Positions 12,801 through 24,200 of a stretch of 64,000 nt of DNA are shown here, piece by piece; the stretch's first letter is position 1, and each line of letters starts with the position of its first letter. Made by a program: the position numbers and the translations under genes. A model generated the notes under the pieces. The model made no database searches. It saw only the letters and a list, made by a program, of their open reading frames with translations, and was not told the DNA's origin. Source of the DNA: Lineus longissimus (lineage: Eukaryota; Nemertea; Pilidiophora; Heteronemertea; Lineidae); contig NC_088316.1 in NCBI RefSeq assembly GCF_910592395.1, positions 14,880,001 to 14,944,000 on the forward strand, in the 5' to 3' direction.

Positions 12801-15800
12801 TTATTACGCTGTCTGTAATAATATTTATGAGGTCATCTGCTAGATACACATGGGACAATTCGGATGATATGACAATCCACCTAATCGAGAGAATAATTGT
12901 CAAAAACTACCCTGGATATGTGCAAACAAATGGTGCAATCTTTTTTATCAGATACTTTATAGAGATCTTCCCGGTGTCAGATGACAGTTAGAATGATTGC
13001 AGTGGTGGGCAGAGCATGCACTGGACATCTCATCCAGGACTGGGTGACCTGTTTTTAAAAACGACAGTGACTGGTCAATGCAACATCCAAAACTATCAGA
13101 TTAAAATGGCGGTGGTGGTGAGGCGGCAGTCCTCCTCCTTCTGCAGGTTTGGCCACAGTGCGGCTGCTCCTGCTACTCATCCCTGCAGATTTTACCAGGG
13201 AAAATTCAGCACCGTTTGTAGACCAATCGTCTACGAACTCCTTTGATGTGATGATATTTGATGGGTTCCTCAACCACAGCCCAAGGCTGATGATGAACAG
13301 AACCGTCTTCAGCAAGGTTTTGATCTTATCTTCACCTCATGGCATGCATCAGAGATCTGAAGAAAGGAAGGCTGCAGTGGTGCCTCCAAAGTCCAATCAT
13401 TACTGGTGCAGCTGATTCAAGTCTCCATCACCCAAGGGTTACACCCAGCCAGGCAATGAGCAATATGACCACACTGCAGGCTCAGTTCCTATGCCAATGA
13501 ATAAGACAACAAAATTATCACCCAATCACCACTGCACCACAATTCACAGAGGGTTAACTTCTCAGGTAGCAACAACTGGCTGATCATAAAGAATGAGATC
13601 GGGATTTTAAATAATCTAAAGGCCAAGGCTCCCGAAGACTTGAGATCAGCTAAACTAAATTCTGAATTCGAGGCTCTGTTCAGAATTTTAGAATATTCTG
13701 CAATTGTCAATGTTCCATTCAATTACACTGTAGCTCCCAATCTAGTCGTGAATTTAAATACTTTTAATTACTCAATTACTTTCACATTAGAGAAAACTTC
13801 TTTTAATTCAATCATCAATCCAGCATAAAAATTTCCAACTGCTGCTAAAAATCCCTCATGACCTTTTTTGTAATACATCACTGGCCAGCCTGGCAGTTCT
13901 TTGATCCCTTGTATAACTACCAAGGTTACACAGCCTGTTTGTAACAAATTATGAGCAAATATTTCATAACTCGATGTAATCTGGCGCCAACTGTATTCCC
14001 ATAATACACGTGGAGATAAAATCTGTCTGTCCCTGCAGAGAATGGGGCCAACAAATAGGTCGGAAAGTAAGATTTGAAGGCACCAGGAAATAATTCCCTT
14101 CAAAGTTTGCAGGCCTAGAATTAAGTCCCAGAAAGATTTGAGAGATTGTCCTAATCTGTGAAATATCTGAAACCCTTTGAAATCTCCTTTCACATTTTCC
14201 TATGTTGAAACATCAAAACATTCTTTCCATGCAATTGCAAGTGGCAGTCATTTATCCCATCACAGAACATTCATATGATCTTGAACCACCTGCACAAAAG
14301 CAACTAAAATAATTTGTATAATGCACAAGATAAGTACCTCGATACTTAATCATTTATGTGAACACTTTCGCAAAAGTCAAGTGGAATATCCAGATGAATC
14401 AGTCAGATGGGGACAAAAGTTCAAAACAATACTTTTTACAGAATTTGCTTTAAAAATACCTTATAACGATGATTAGGTATAGAGAATATCAGAACAACCA
14501 AAAAAGAGCTTTTGGAAAATTAGCACCAGCATGCAATGGCCAACACCACACATGCTATTGCAAGGTTATAATTTGAAATCAGTTTCTAAACTCCTTTACT
14601 TCAGGATTTGGACAATCATTTAAAGCATTTTCAACAAAATTACATTTAAAATTTTTTTATAATTATATCATGCTACGATTCACACTGCCTGAATGAATGC
14701 ACCTGCAATTCAAATTTATTGATGGCATTTTTAAAATATTTCGAATCAAGATTGGAAATAAAAAGTTCACATACCTTTGCTTCAGTTCCAACAACCAAGT
14801 TCTTCAATTCAATAATCTTATCATTGATGCTCAACCGGTATCTCTTCTCAATGGCATTATGGGCCGTTCGTTTTTCCCCGCGTGGAGGAAATTGCGGCGA
14901 ACAGGGCTTGCTGATCCGGGAGATTTGGATCTTTTCAGACACCGACGCCGTCGTTGTGGTGGCCTTGCCAAGTCCACGATTGCTGTCCACAACTTGGACT
15001 GGTATGTTTGAGATGATAGCCTGGCCATTGCTGAGGCCCCCTGCAACTAGGGTTTGCACTGGAGCTGTAGTCGTAGTCACAGGGGTCGGAGGTGCAGAGC
15101 TCGTAACGGTCACAATGCTCACTTTGGGCTCGGTCTTCACGATCTGGGACTGAAGTAGGAGCTGCAATGCAGAGAGCGAGCCTTTAAATTAGCACCACTC
15201 ATGGGTTAAGCATCAGCCAATCAGAGTGCAGCCGGTATGGCCTGACTTACAGTAGTGCAGTCATTGGCAAATGGGGATAATGCTTTTCATATTGGATTGA
15301 ACCACAACAACTAAAATTCCGTACAGCAAATACATAAACATTATCGTCCAAGTTGAGGTGAAAAGCTTAAACTGATGTTTTTCACACAGAAAAGACAGAT
15401 ATAGCTGTAGATTGTGTACAGTTAAACTACACAGCTCTTTCATTCTACCTAACTGAAACACTCAGAGCAAATAGTAAATTCTCCGTTCCATAATACCAGG
15501 ATATTAATCGATGGCCTTATCTACAGTAAAAATTCAATGCTTGCTGTCCAAGTTGGATTGACTCATCAAAAAGATTGACAAAATATTTGACAAAATATTT
15601 TGACAATTATTTTTTAAGCCTTGGAATATTATTTTAACCCACCTAGCTGTCACAAACAATTTTGGAAAAATCATAGTTTGAGTCTTAGGGGTTGTGTTAA
15701 GGACCAGAGATGTAAACAGGAACATTTTTCAGAATGGGTTAGACCATGCAGCCATCCTTCATGGGCCTAAACTTTAGCGAAAAATGTCCTTTTTCAGATT

Positions 15801-18800
15801 TCACTACAATTCAAATCCCGCGAGGATGGGTTTTCAAATGATAATATCATCGACATCAGATCAGTAATTTTCACACCATTTAAAAGATGTTTTGACCCTC
15901 TTGCGAAACTTGCAAAAACGAAAAAATAAATTGGGAATACGGTTTACTTTCTTTTTTAGCCGAGAATGTGGCCTACATTGTACCCGTTGCCAGTAAATTT
16001 TTGCCATGATTTATTGCCTAACTGTGGGTTTCCAGTTTGAGTAAATTTTACAATAAATTGGCACATGATAGGACAGTTTAGATGTCAGGAAGCTGAGTAA
16101 GGCATAATTTACAGCAAACAAATTATGAACCAATGTGACCTAAAATCTGACCTAGCCAGTTTCATTTTGCTTTTCAACTTGTCCAAGAAAAAAGATGTGG
16201 AATCCACACAAGAATGGAACCCCGAGCAATATTTGGGAGAATAACTTCATGAGCTAGTCCTGGCCCACAGCCTCGTGCAAGACACTTGGCACCTGCTATT
16301 CATAAAGCATCCCCTTTACAAAGAGCCAGGCATGCAGTTTCCAGGTTACCTGACCACAAGCATATCACATCACAGCCCAACAGCCATATCTGTCAAGTGA
16401 TCAATCACCCTGACCTGTAAAACCAGATGGGTAAACCATTCACACCAGTCAGGTTCAAGGTTAGGGCTCCATCTAGGCCAGCTTGATAACCATAAAATAC
16501 CAAATTAACTCTCTATTTTTCTGCAGAAAGAAAGAGTGGAGGTCGCCTACATCTTTCTGGGCATTTGATTCAAATGTCTACCCTATCAGACATTGCCAAA
16601 AGCATGACAACACTAGGCGAAGTTAAAATCACATTGCGCACATGCATCAAAATAAGACCAATTTTTTTCGTCTTCATCCCTTTGCAATTCATCTGCACTT
16701 GCTGATTTTTTGCAACCTTTATTCCAGTTTCTATGTTAATTCTTGTGCAGGGCGGCACTTTTTATTGATAACACGACTCCATCTTCAAATATTGGGTTGA
16801 CTCTTGGACCCCGTGTTGTGAATACATCCTGTATACATAGTTCGACCCATTCCAAAAATGTCTCGACAAATTATATAACATTGTGGTTTTACAAACATAA
16901 AATCCAGAGCTATTTATTTGACTGTGTGCTCAGCCAAGGGTTTTAACCATTGGGACTAACTGAATGGCATATTGGACTTGAGGATCTAGATTTTATCAGC
17001 GACACACAGACCATTGGGTATAATATGGACTACACAGACGTAATATGTCACAGGTTTTAGATTTTATCAAATTTTGATTTGAATGGTTGTCAAGGGCAGA
17101 CAAAGGACTTGCCATTCAAGGAAATGTTCAAGGGCAGTTTGCACAGGTGGAGTGTTTTAACACTTTCTGACTCCTAACCAATCTCTGAGTGCATTATCAA
17201 GCTGCATGAGGGTGAACTGGTTGTACTAAAGCATTCTATATTGTTTGGAATTCTCCGCACTAAATTTCTTTGACTGGGTGCTGTCTAAATACCTGATCAC
17301 AAATGAAATCACTCAGAATACTACAGAACTACATTTGAAAAGAAATGGTATTTTGGAGCATGTATGTTCCTTACTCCAAGAAGTCAATTCCATCAAGTTC
17401 TCAATTCATTCAATCTGACCACCATCCCCTCCCCCTGGGCCTGATCTCCAGGCAATGCAGGATGTAGTAATTCATGCACCAGCTTTCAACAACATGGCAC
17501 GTTCGCCAGAATATAAGTGATATTCAATCAATCAGTTTCTATTGTCATGACAGTTTCAATAGAACCGAGTGAAAACAGAGAAAATATTTTTAAGCTTGAT
17601 CTTTGTGCGACCATTACGTATTTCTTCACTTGCTTTTAAGTGCAGCACAAACTGACTAGTCAACACCTGCTACTGAACATGATGTTGCCTCAAATGATAT
17701 TTTAAATGTCAATCAAATAAAAGAAGATTCTGTATACCGGTACTGTTCAACTGAAATGCTGACTATATAAAAACCTATGTCCACTGTCTCCCTCTTGTGA
17801 GTAGAGGAGGAACTGAGTAGGTGAGGTAGGTGATCACTAAATCCTAAAGGCGAGAGGGAGGTAATTATAATATGATCTCCACTGCCGGACCCGATGACGT
17901 CATTACCGGAATTCCGGGTGGCAACTTCTAGCTCATCGATTACTTCCAGGGCTCTCTTGCCTGACTTCACAATGCCGAAATTGCTTGTTATGAAATGGTC
18001 AAACAGAACTGAAGTTGCCGCCATTGTGATGTAAATACTTGGGGTATTTCCCACCTGGAATTCCGGTAATAACGTCATCGGGGTCGGGCAGTGGAGATCA
18101 CATTATAATTACCTCCCTCTACTAGCCTTTAGGATTTAGTGATCACCGAGGAACTGACTATGCTCAACTGCCTTGGCACAAAGCAGTTTGTGCTATGGGT
18201 TGATTCATTATGTCACCAGGCTGATTTGATTTAAGCATTCTTGAAAACCAAACAGTCACCAAAGGCACGACACCAGCTTTTTTCAAGACAATTCAGCAAG
18301 GATTGCCCTTCAGTATAGAACAGATGCAATGTAAGTAAGACAAGCAAAAGAGGACACTGTTCCAATGACCTTGCTTCATGACATTGACAGTGACAACTAC
18401 ATGAACTGTCTTTTTGTAAGCATGCATTGTTTGTCAAGAAAAGAATCGGAGTGAATCCAGAAGTTTAAGAAGGACAGAGAGATACCATCCACCACACTAT
18501 TACCAGGGGTTACTAAAAACATCAATATAACTGAGTGTTACCTGTTGCAACTGCTGTACTTGCTGTAGGTTCAACGACTGGATATTTTGCGGAGCTGGTG
18601 AGGTTGTATTCGTGATCACTTGGGTTGCAGCTTGCTTCTGCGAGAGAATTGTTGGGCTTGCAACACTAGTGGTCTGTGCCTTGACAGTTATCGGTGCCAC
18701 ATTTGAAGTAGGTTGCACCGCCGATGATGACTGTATAAGCTGCTGTAGCAGGGACTGCTGGGTGAATGTCTGGATGGTCGGCTGAGGGGCTGGAGTCTGG

Positions 18801-20573
18801 GCCTGCAGCAGCAGCTGCTGCAGGAGCAGTTTCTGCTGCAGCTCCTTCTGCTGTTGTTCCCTTTGTTTTTGCTGTTGAAGCTGCAATGAAGAAGAGTATT
18901 CTTTTATTCTTAGCCAATCGTCCCAATCGTAGCAGGACATGTACAGCTCATACACCAAACAATACATTACAAGGGCAATTCATGCCCAAATTGGAAGCAT
19001 TTCTCAAGTCAATTTCAATGATTCTTTCCCTGTGCCTATGCCATATCAAGCAGATATACAATTTCCTAGCCTCACGCATAAAAGTGGATTAGACATTCTT
19101 TGGTGGTATTGCTGAGTTCATCACGAGGACTTCAAATTGATACCCCTAACACTACAGCTTATAACCCAGTCTGCCGACGTTGATTCCCAATTCTTCCAGA
19201 ATGACACAATTGTCATCAAAATTACCTGTAATCTTGCCTGCTGCTGAGCTTGTTGCTGTTGTTGGAGCTGAGCGAGCTGCTGAAGCTGAGCCTGAGAGAT
19301 TTGGACAGTCTGCAGCGTCACATTTGGAGAGGCATTCTGCACCTGTGGTAATGAGTAACAAATGTGAGACAATATACATTTGGCGTCGAGTACATTGTTT
19401 AGAAACCTTATTTTTGTTGATTTTAATGACAAATGGTGTTTTCGGACATTTAGTGTGTCATTTACCTCGAAATGTTCTTCAAGGGATTCAACCCTTCGTC
19501 AGTTTGACTCAGGAGCAAAGCATTATGGCGTCAAACGCTGTGAACTTTACATAATTGGAAGGCATGGAAGATACAGAGCAATCAGTTAGGACCTACCTGT
19601 AACTGTGGCTCTACCTTCAGTGGCTGCTGCTGCTGTGGCTGGTGTGTCTGACTCTGAGTAGATTGCAAATCGGAGAAATTCAATAAGTTGTCAAAGTTGA
19701 ACTCATTGTCAACAGGGAAGTTTGGCAATTCTGGAACCTCCTGTTTCACAACTGGCATAACAGGGGTTTGGGGTACTGGTTCCTCATGTTTCACAGAATG
19801 TGAGTCATCGAGCAGCTCTAAACTTGTGTCTGTTAGATCGTTGCAACTGTTGATGTAATTTAAAATGCTGAATTCTGTAAAGAGAAAGAATAGAGGGTCA
19901 CGACTCTGAACAAAACGAAAGAAATGAGTTTCTTGGTACACATTAATTCCCCAACTAAAAAAAATTGAGAAAGCTTCCTGCAAGTGCAAGTCAAGGAGCG
20001 CATAGGTATCCATTAGAGTGGCACTGGGTGGGCTTCGAACCACGGCCTTTCCGATTAAATTTTGACGGATAGTCCTAGCAATACTAGGCCTGTTAGGCCT
20101 ACTAATAGATACGATTATGCATTATCGTGTTTTGTGTTAATAGTCTTAGATTAGATTCCAGATTTGTGAATGTCAGATTCCTGACCTAACCAAACGATTC
20201 ATGATTGTGATTAAAAGTATGTTAACGGCATCTAAACACCACCTTCTACCGACTATCACTATGCAGTTTACTGTGCAGTGTTTAGTATAGGTGGGGAGAA
20301 ACAAGGACGTCAAAGTACAGCATGTATGATGTAGGATGTACAGGGGCCCTGTGTACATTTCTGACTAACAAAACCCGCAGTCAACGCGAATTTTTGGAAG
20401 AGGGGGCCTTTTCTCAAAAGTTGACGAAGGTAGCTACATGAAATTTTTAAGGATCATAGCTCACCATCTAAATCTTCAATTGACGGGCTAGTTAAATCAC
20501 TTGAGGCTGAAAAAGTGCCCGATAAATCAGGTAAAGGTTCGTTGGTGAACGGCCAACCAAGTTGGTCCGCCAT
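3844..20573 (-). CDS. SREBF: Sterol regulatory element-binding protein, complete (17 coding exons, about 1177 aa)
   Basis: Coding exons, all in phase with GT-AG introns: 20465-20573, 19597-19874, 19226-19342, 18542-18880, 14775-15161, 11383-11500, 10401-10556, 9804-10013, 9071-9249, 8512-8770, 7576-7742, 7061-7223, 6468-6798, 6028-6202, 4602-4781, 4302-4422, 3844-4088. They sum to 3534 nt; human SREBPs are about 1140-1150 aa. Domains: acidic N-terminus (1-129); Gln-rich (130-281); bHLH from 377 with HNAIEKRYR, whose Tyr is the SREBP hallmark for binding SREs; zipper to about 450; TM1 522-541 with DRSR, a Leu-Cys S2P-type site at 524-525 and Asn-Pro; lumenal loop with GRMLN (S1P-like); TM2 about 583-603; the rest is the cytosolic regulatory domain that binds SCAP, with [13 protein letters not shown] and SPGQR blocks shared with vertebrates. 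It acts as an ER-held precursor whose released N-terminus activates sterol and fatty-acid genes. Confidence 0.95.
5381..5776. repeat. Minisatellite, period 79 bp, about 5 copies
   Basis: The block ACTGCAACTTGGAAGTGCCA recurs at an exact 79-bp step with ends at about 5460, 5539, 5618, 5697 and 5776; the first copy is the most diverged. It lies in the SREBF intron between exons 15 and 14. Because 79 is 1 modulo 3, successive copies rotate frame and give overlapping forward open frames that are not genes. Confidence 0.92.
9071..10013 (-). other. SREBF: SREBF membrane hairpin: TM1, lumenal loop, TM2 (exons 8 and 9)
   Basis: Exon 8 (9804-10013) holds DRSRMVLC and TM1, then the loop [15 protein letters not shown]. 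Exon 9 (9071-9249) holds [16 protein letters not shown] and TM2. Vertebrate SREBPs carry GRSVL in the same place; RMLN still fits the RX(L/V/I)Z consensus of site-1 protease. The exon 8/9 junction falls just after the predicted S1P site. Confidence 0.88.
10091..10390. repeat. Minisatellite, period about 31 bp, about 9-10 copies
   Basis: The unit TTAGAGAATGCTGACATATC plus TAGAACTTTTC is repeated with few substitutions and two slightly longer variants (TATAGGACTTC and TTTAAGACGTC). It fills most of the SREBF intron between exons 8 and 7 and ends about 10 bp from the exon 7 splice donor at 10400. Confidence 0.93.
11501..14774. other. SREBF intron 5 (3.27 kb)
   Basis: It separates helix 1 from helix 2 of the bHLH. 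The largest open frame (minus, about 13768-14193) lies on the SREBF strand but has no SREBP-like sequence. Apart from MITE copy A just beyond the intron I see no structured element. Confidence 0.6.
11594..11771. mobile_element. MITE copy A, TA-flanked, pogo/Tc1-mariner-like termini
   Basis: Terminal inverted repeats CAGTAGAACCTCTCT and its complement (with AGAGGTTCCACTG) are flanked by TA on both sides. The interior is built of TTAATAGAG/GTCCTTAATAGAGAGG repeats. At 178 bp with no coding capacity, it matches copies at 35444 and 29617. It sits in SREBF intron 6. Confidence 0.8.
15162..18541. other. SREBF intron 4 (3.38 kb)
   Basis: No exon is supported between 15162 and 18541. The only structured feature is the foldback element at 17829-18147. 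Confidence 0.6.
17829..18147. mobile_element. Foldback element with 93-97 bp inverted arms
   Basis: The left arm 17829-17921 is nearly the reverse complement of the right arm 18051-18147, with a few substitutions and small indels. The loop is 129 bp. Both arms carry GGTGATCACTAAATCC outermost and GATGACGT.ATTACCGGAA innermost. A 10-bp direct repeat GAGGAACTGA lies at 17807-17816 and 18148-18157 and could be a target-site duplication, though the left copy is 12 bp from the arm. On the minus strand the loop opens with ATG (18024) in a coding-like frame starting [17 protein letters not shown]. No transposase is present. Confidence 0.8.
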
Positions 20574-21265
20574 GTTGATTATTGCAGATGATAACACGAT
20601 CATCAATTGGCCAATCACAATCGAGAATGGATCGCATGATTCTACGTCATGACCCAATTAAATCAAAGGTCGGGGTTTCCCCATACTGAATCAATGCTGA
20701 ATAAATTAGGCATGTGATAAACAAGAGGGGCGTGGCATGTGGCGCACGATGGATTACACTCCGAAGGAAGCGAATTTCGGTGATTTCGAATAGGGTTAAA
20801 ATAAAGAGGAGAAACTTGTTGAAAAAAGCATGCACATGCACAGTCTCAGTGCACCTGGGCCAATAAGAGGTAAAAAAACTTGACCAATCAGGGCCACCCG
20901 TGGGGCCTGAGTGATAGAAGGAGGCTTGATTGTCGCATTGTGACACTGACAAGCGGTGCGAGACACAGGCGTACCCAGTATCCACAGGGATTTGAAGCAT
21001 ATAGTGAATCACTTGGCGAATCAAATAATCGTCTAACAACTATTTGCCTCAAATACCAGAACCCGTGACTAGTATGGTCAAAGAGTGTCATTTGATATCA
21101 GCCGAATTCTGTCTTCGGCAGAGTCCCGGTAGAGATGGCGGAGTAAGACTACAACAACAACTAAACTCTCACAAATTCTGTCATGAAAAAGTGATAAAAC
21201 TTGCTACAAAAACATCCGATTTCACTCACAATCACACGAAACAAATTAGTGATATTTTGCTCAAA
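20574..21265. promoter_or_regulatory. Divergent SREBF-CWH43 promoter interval with CCAAT boxes
   Basis: 692 bp separate the SREBF ATG (20573, minus) from the CWH43 ATG (21266, plus). Plus-strand CCAAT boxes lie at 20611, 20860 and 20884, and ATTGG (a minus-strand CCAAT) at 20606, adjoining the first. A GC box-like GGGGCGTGGC lies near 20728 and a CRE half-site TACGTCA near 20643. I saw no perfect SRE (ATCACCCCAC). NF-Y sites beside weak SREs are typical of SREBP targets, so autoregulation is possible but inferred. Confidence 0.6.
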
Positions 21266-24200
21266 ATGTACAGGGTTCTCATAAGAGAATGCATACTAGG
21301 TAAAGTAGATCTTAGCATGCTCCGATTTTCAGAAACTGTGACTATCTTTTGGAGCATAAATTATTGATATTTCTGTGATTTCTGACATGCATGGATGACC
21401 ACGATGCATGCAGGTACTGACAAGTAGTTGCTGACGTGGCTTCGTCCTAGCTATGTATATCACCATATGTATACTGGTTATGGCCTTGGGCCTGAAGATC
21501 AGTAATAATGAGGTGATCATATCTCATTCTTTGAGACTGCAATCTTGAAACAAGTTTTTTATCAGTAACCACTGAACCAGGAGGATGGGAAGGCTAGGTG
21601 GTCGGAAGCCCGGGCCCGCTGGGTGTGGGAAGGCAGGGATAGAGGCAGCCCCCTTGCCTAATTCGCATACACCACCTGGACAAGCTGGGATCGGGGAAAA
21701 CAAATCATCTTTGAGCGACTTGACAATTCAAAATAAGAGGCATTTATTATATTAATTTATAAGAGCAAAAAATTTGAGTGAACCTTTCAGTAAGGCCAAC
21801 ATCATGACTTTGTGTCCCCCTGGAAGGAATGTTGACTGCCAGAGGCCATTGGAGCATTTGTCGACATCTCCATGATAGAGAGCTCTGTCCTTTATGCCAC
21901 CCTAAGCCCTGGAACGAGCCGCCCTTCTTCGGGGCTCCTCTATTTTCTGCAAGTCGGGGTGTAATTAGGAAAGTAGATTTGGCATGGTGGTCTTCCTAAT
22001 ACAATTGTTTTATCGCCTTTGTGTTTTAGGGTTCCTCTTCTGGTCGTTGTTCCAAGGCCTCCCCCAACTTATCTGGTTCTTCCCAATGAACTCTCTGGAA
22101 CTCTCTGGCTATGAAGCTTACGCTCTCATATGGTGCATGCCAGTTGTCCTTCGTATCCCTGGCGTGTGGAATTTCGCTGATCAATATTCCGTCAAATCCG
22201 CCCTGAGATTAACCTCACTGGCATCATTTGCTTCCTTCCAAGTTTCTGAGACGCTGGAGCGTTTGATCATTCTGGCTGGTGGTAACGGTGCTGCACTGAC
22301 TGTGTTCGCCCTGACATTATGGAGCAAGTCGGAGTACCAAAGGTAAGGATTTGATACAAGGCCATTAGGTTGAATGAATCTGTCCATTGTCATTGAATTA
22401 GGACTTTTTGTGATGTCTTTTTACTGAAATATTATAGTACACGTGTCATGTTCTCGGTGTCGAAATATCCCTGATATCATACAAGTTTTCTCAATTTGGC
22501 CGAAAAGTGAGTTAGGCACTTATGTTATTACTATTAGTGTGACGTTAGATGAAAACTGAGCCATGTCCTGCTTAGCGAGATATCTGCTAAGGAAGCTTGA
22601 CCTGACTTTGAAATGTTCATATTCTTCAGGAGCCTGACATTCTGGGGTCTGATAATGGGCTTCTTTGCAACCTTAGCCGGGAGAGTGTGGTACACAACCC
22701 TTATGCCTCCGTGGTGGAGCGTCACTTCCAACAACGTCGTCATTGCCATCGGACTCATTGCTACCATTGATAAGATTGCCTCAGGTTTGTTTCTTCTTAG
22801 TTATTATTTATCACAGATGGACCTTTAGTTCTTTAGTATTGCTTCCACACCCTTCGTCTTTATCAATTCTTGATAATGCACCAAATAATAAACAGCAGGC
22901 ATATGATTTCCTAATGCATGAGAGGGAGCAGACGTGATTTGACAGATTCCTTTTTGCTCCAGGTGATGACACTGTGATGGAGGAGAAACCAATTGTGATC
23001 ACTCGTAAACCGTCGTGGCTGCTGACCAGTTTGGGATTCGGAAGTCTCATCTACCTAACGCACATGTGTTTCGCCGAGGTGTCCATTATTACAAGGTGGG
23101 CTGTGTCAAGTTATCCAGACACTGGTCCTTTACCTTATCCATGGGGGTAAGCATTAGAAAGTGACATGCACAGAAGTAGGACCAACCTTGACAAGCGGAT
23201 ACAATGTCAAAATAGAGGCAAAACTGAGAGCTTAGTCCTGTACCTAAGGTCACAGATGATGACATCATAAAATCACAAAAGCCTCCCTGCGTGTGGAAAC
23301 TAACACAAGTGTCGAAGTAGCTTGATATATTTTGACTTTGAGTATCCGTACGCATGTGCAGGGAGATGTGGAAGTGAACAGCAATGAAAAATGCTGTTCA
23401 ACCTGCCTCAATCTTGTGACAGGTGGACCTGAAGCCTCTTGTTCATTAAAAGTCATCAACAACTGAGCTTATATTTGATTTCACGAATGCATCCCTCATC
23501 TCTCGCTTCTTTTCAGGGCTGTGGTGTTTGTGTCCCTTGTGATAGGAATCTCCATCGTTCCATCTTCATTTGGTGGTAGCGCCATCTGGTGGCTAGTTGG
23601 AACACTTGCCTTCTTCAGCATGTACTACTTCAACACCTGGACATCCTTTGCTGGTAAAAAATTGAACTGACCCATGATGCTGTGCTTTCAAAATATGTTG
23701 GTTTGCCCTAGCCCGACTCAGGGAAGGCAGGTAGATGATCAGTCAATATTAATGCCAGGTTCCTGCACTACAGTAGAATCCAGTTATCAGAGTAGATGTT
23801 GGAAGCAGAAGATCGCTCTTAAAAAGTATGTTGATCCAAAATAATCTTTAATTTCTTGGTGGAATAATTGCCCTGAATTAAGTTTATAACAAATTTGTCT
23901 ATTTTCAGCTGGAAATATTCTTGCCATCTACACCATGTCCATCTGGCCCGAGATGATGGACCGTGTCAGTCATTGCCCTCCGATACGAACTATCGCCCTC
24001 TCTTTCGTTTTCTATCTTGCCGAGATCTTCTTGATGGTTTGGACGGTGGCGTATAATTTCGTCCCCGGTGGTGTGTACACGCGAGAGCGTACAGACTACC
24101 TTATTGCTGTGATAATGGTCTCACTTGGACTTGGCCTGCTGACTTGTAAGTGAGCTGATGTTGTGACATGATGCATGGTTTTAAAGGGTCTTCCTGGCCT

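Larger units (their letters stand above)
11383..15161 (-). other. SREBF: SREBF bHLH-leucine zipper, encoded by exons 5 and 6
   Basis: Exon 5 (14775-15161) supplies a Ser/Thr/Val-rich linker, the basic region, helix 1 and the loop, ending in GTEAK. Exon 6 (11383-11500) supplies helix 2 ([18 protein letters not shown]) and the zipper heptads. The bHLH is split by a 3.27-kb intron with no recognisable exon in it. Confidence 0.93.

Noticed and set aside
13768-14193. 141-codon minus-strand open frame as a gene or extra SREBF exon
   Set aside because: It lies in SREBF intron 5, shows no SREBP similarity or domain, and the flanking exons already join in phase.
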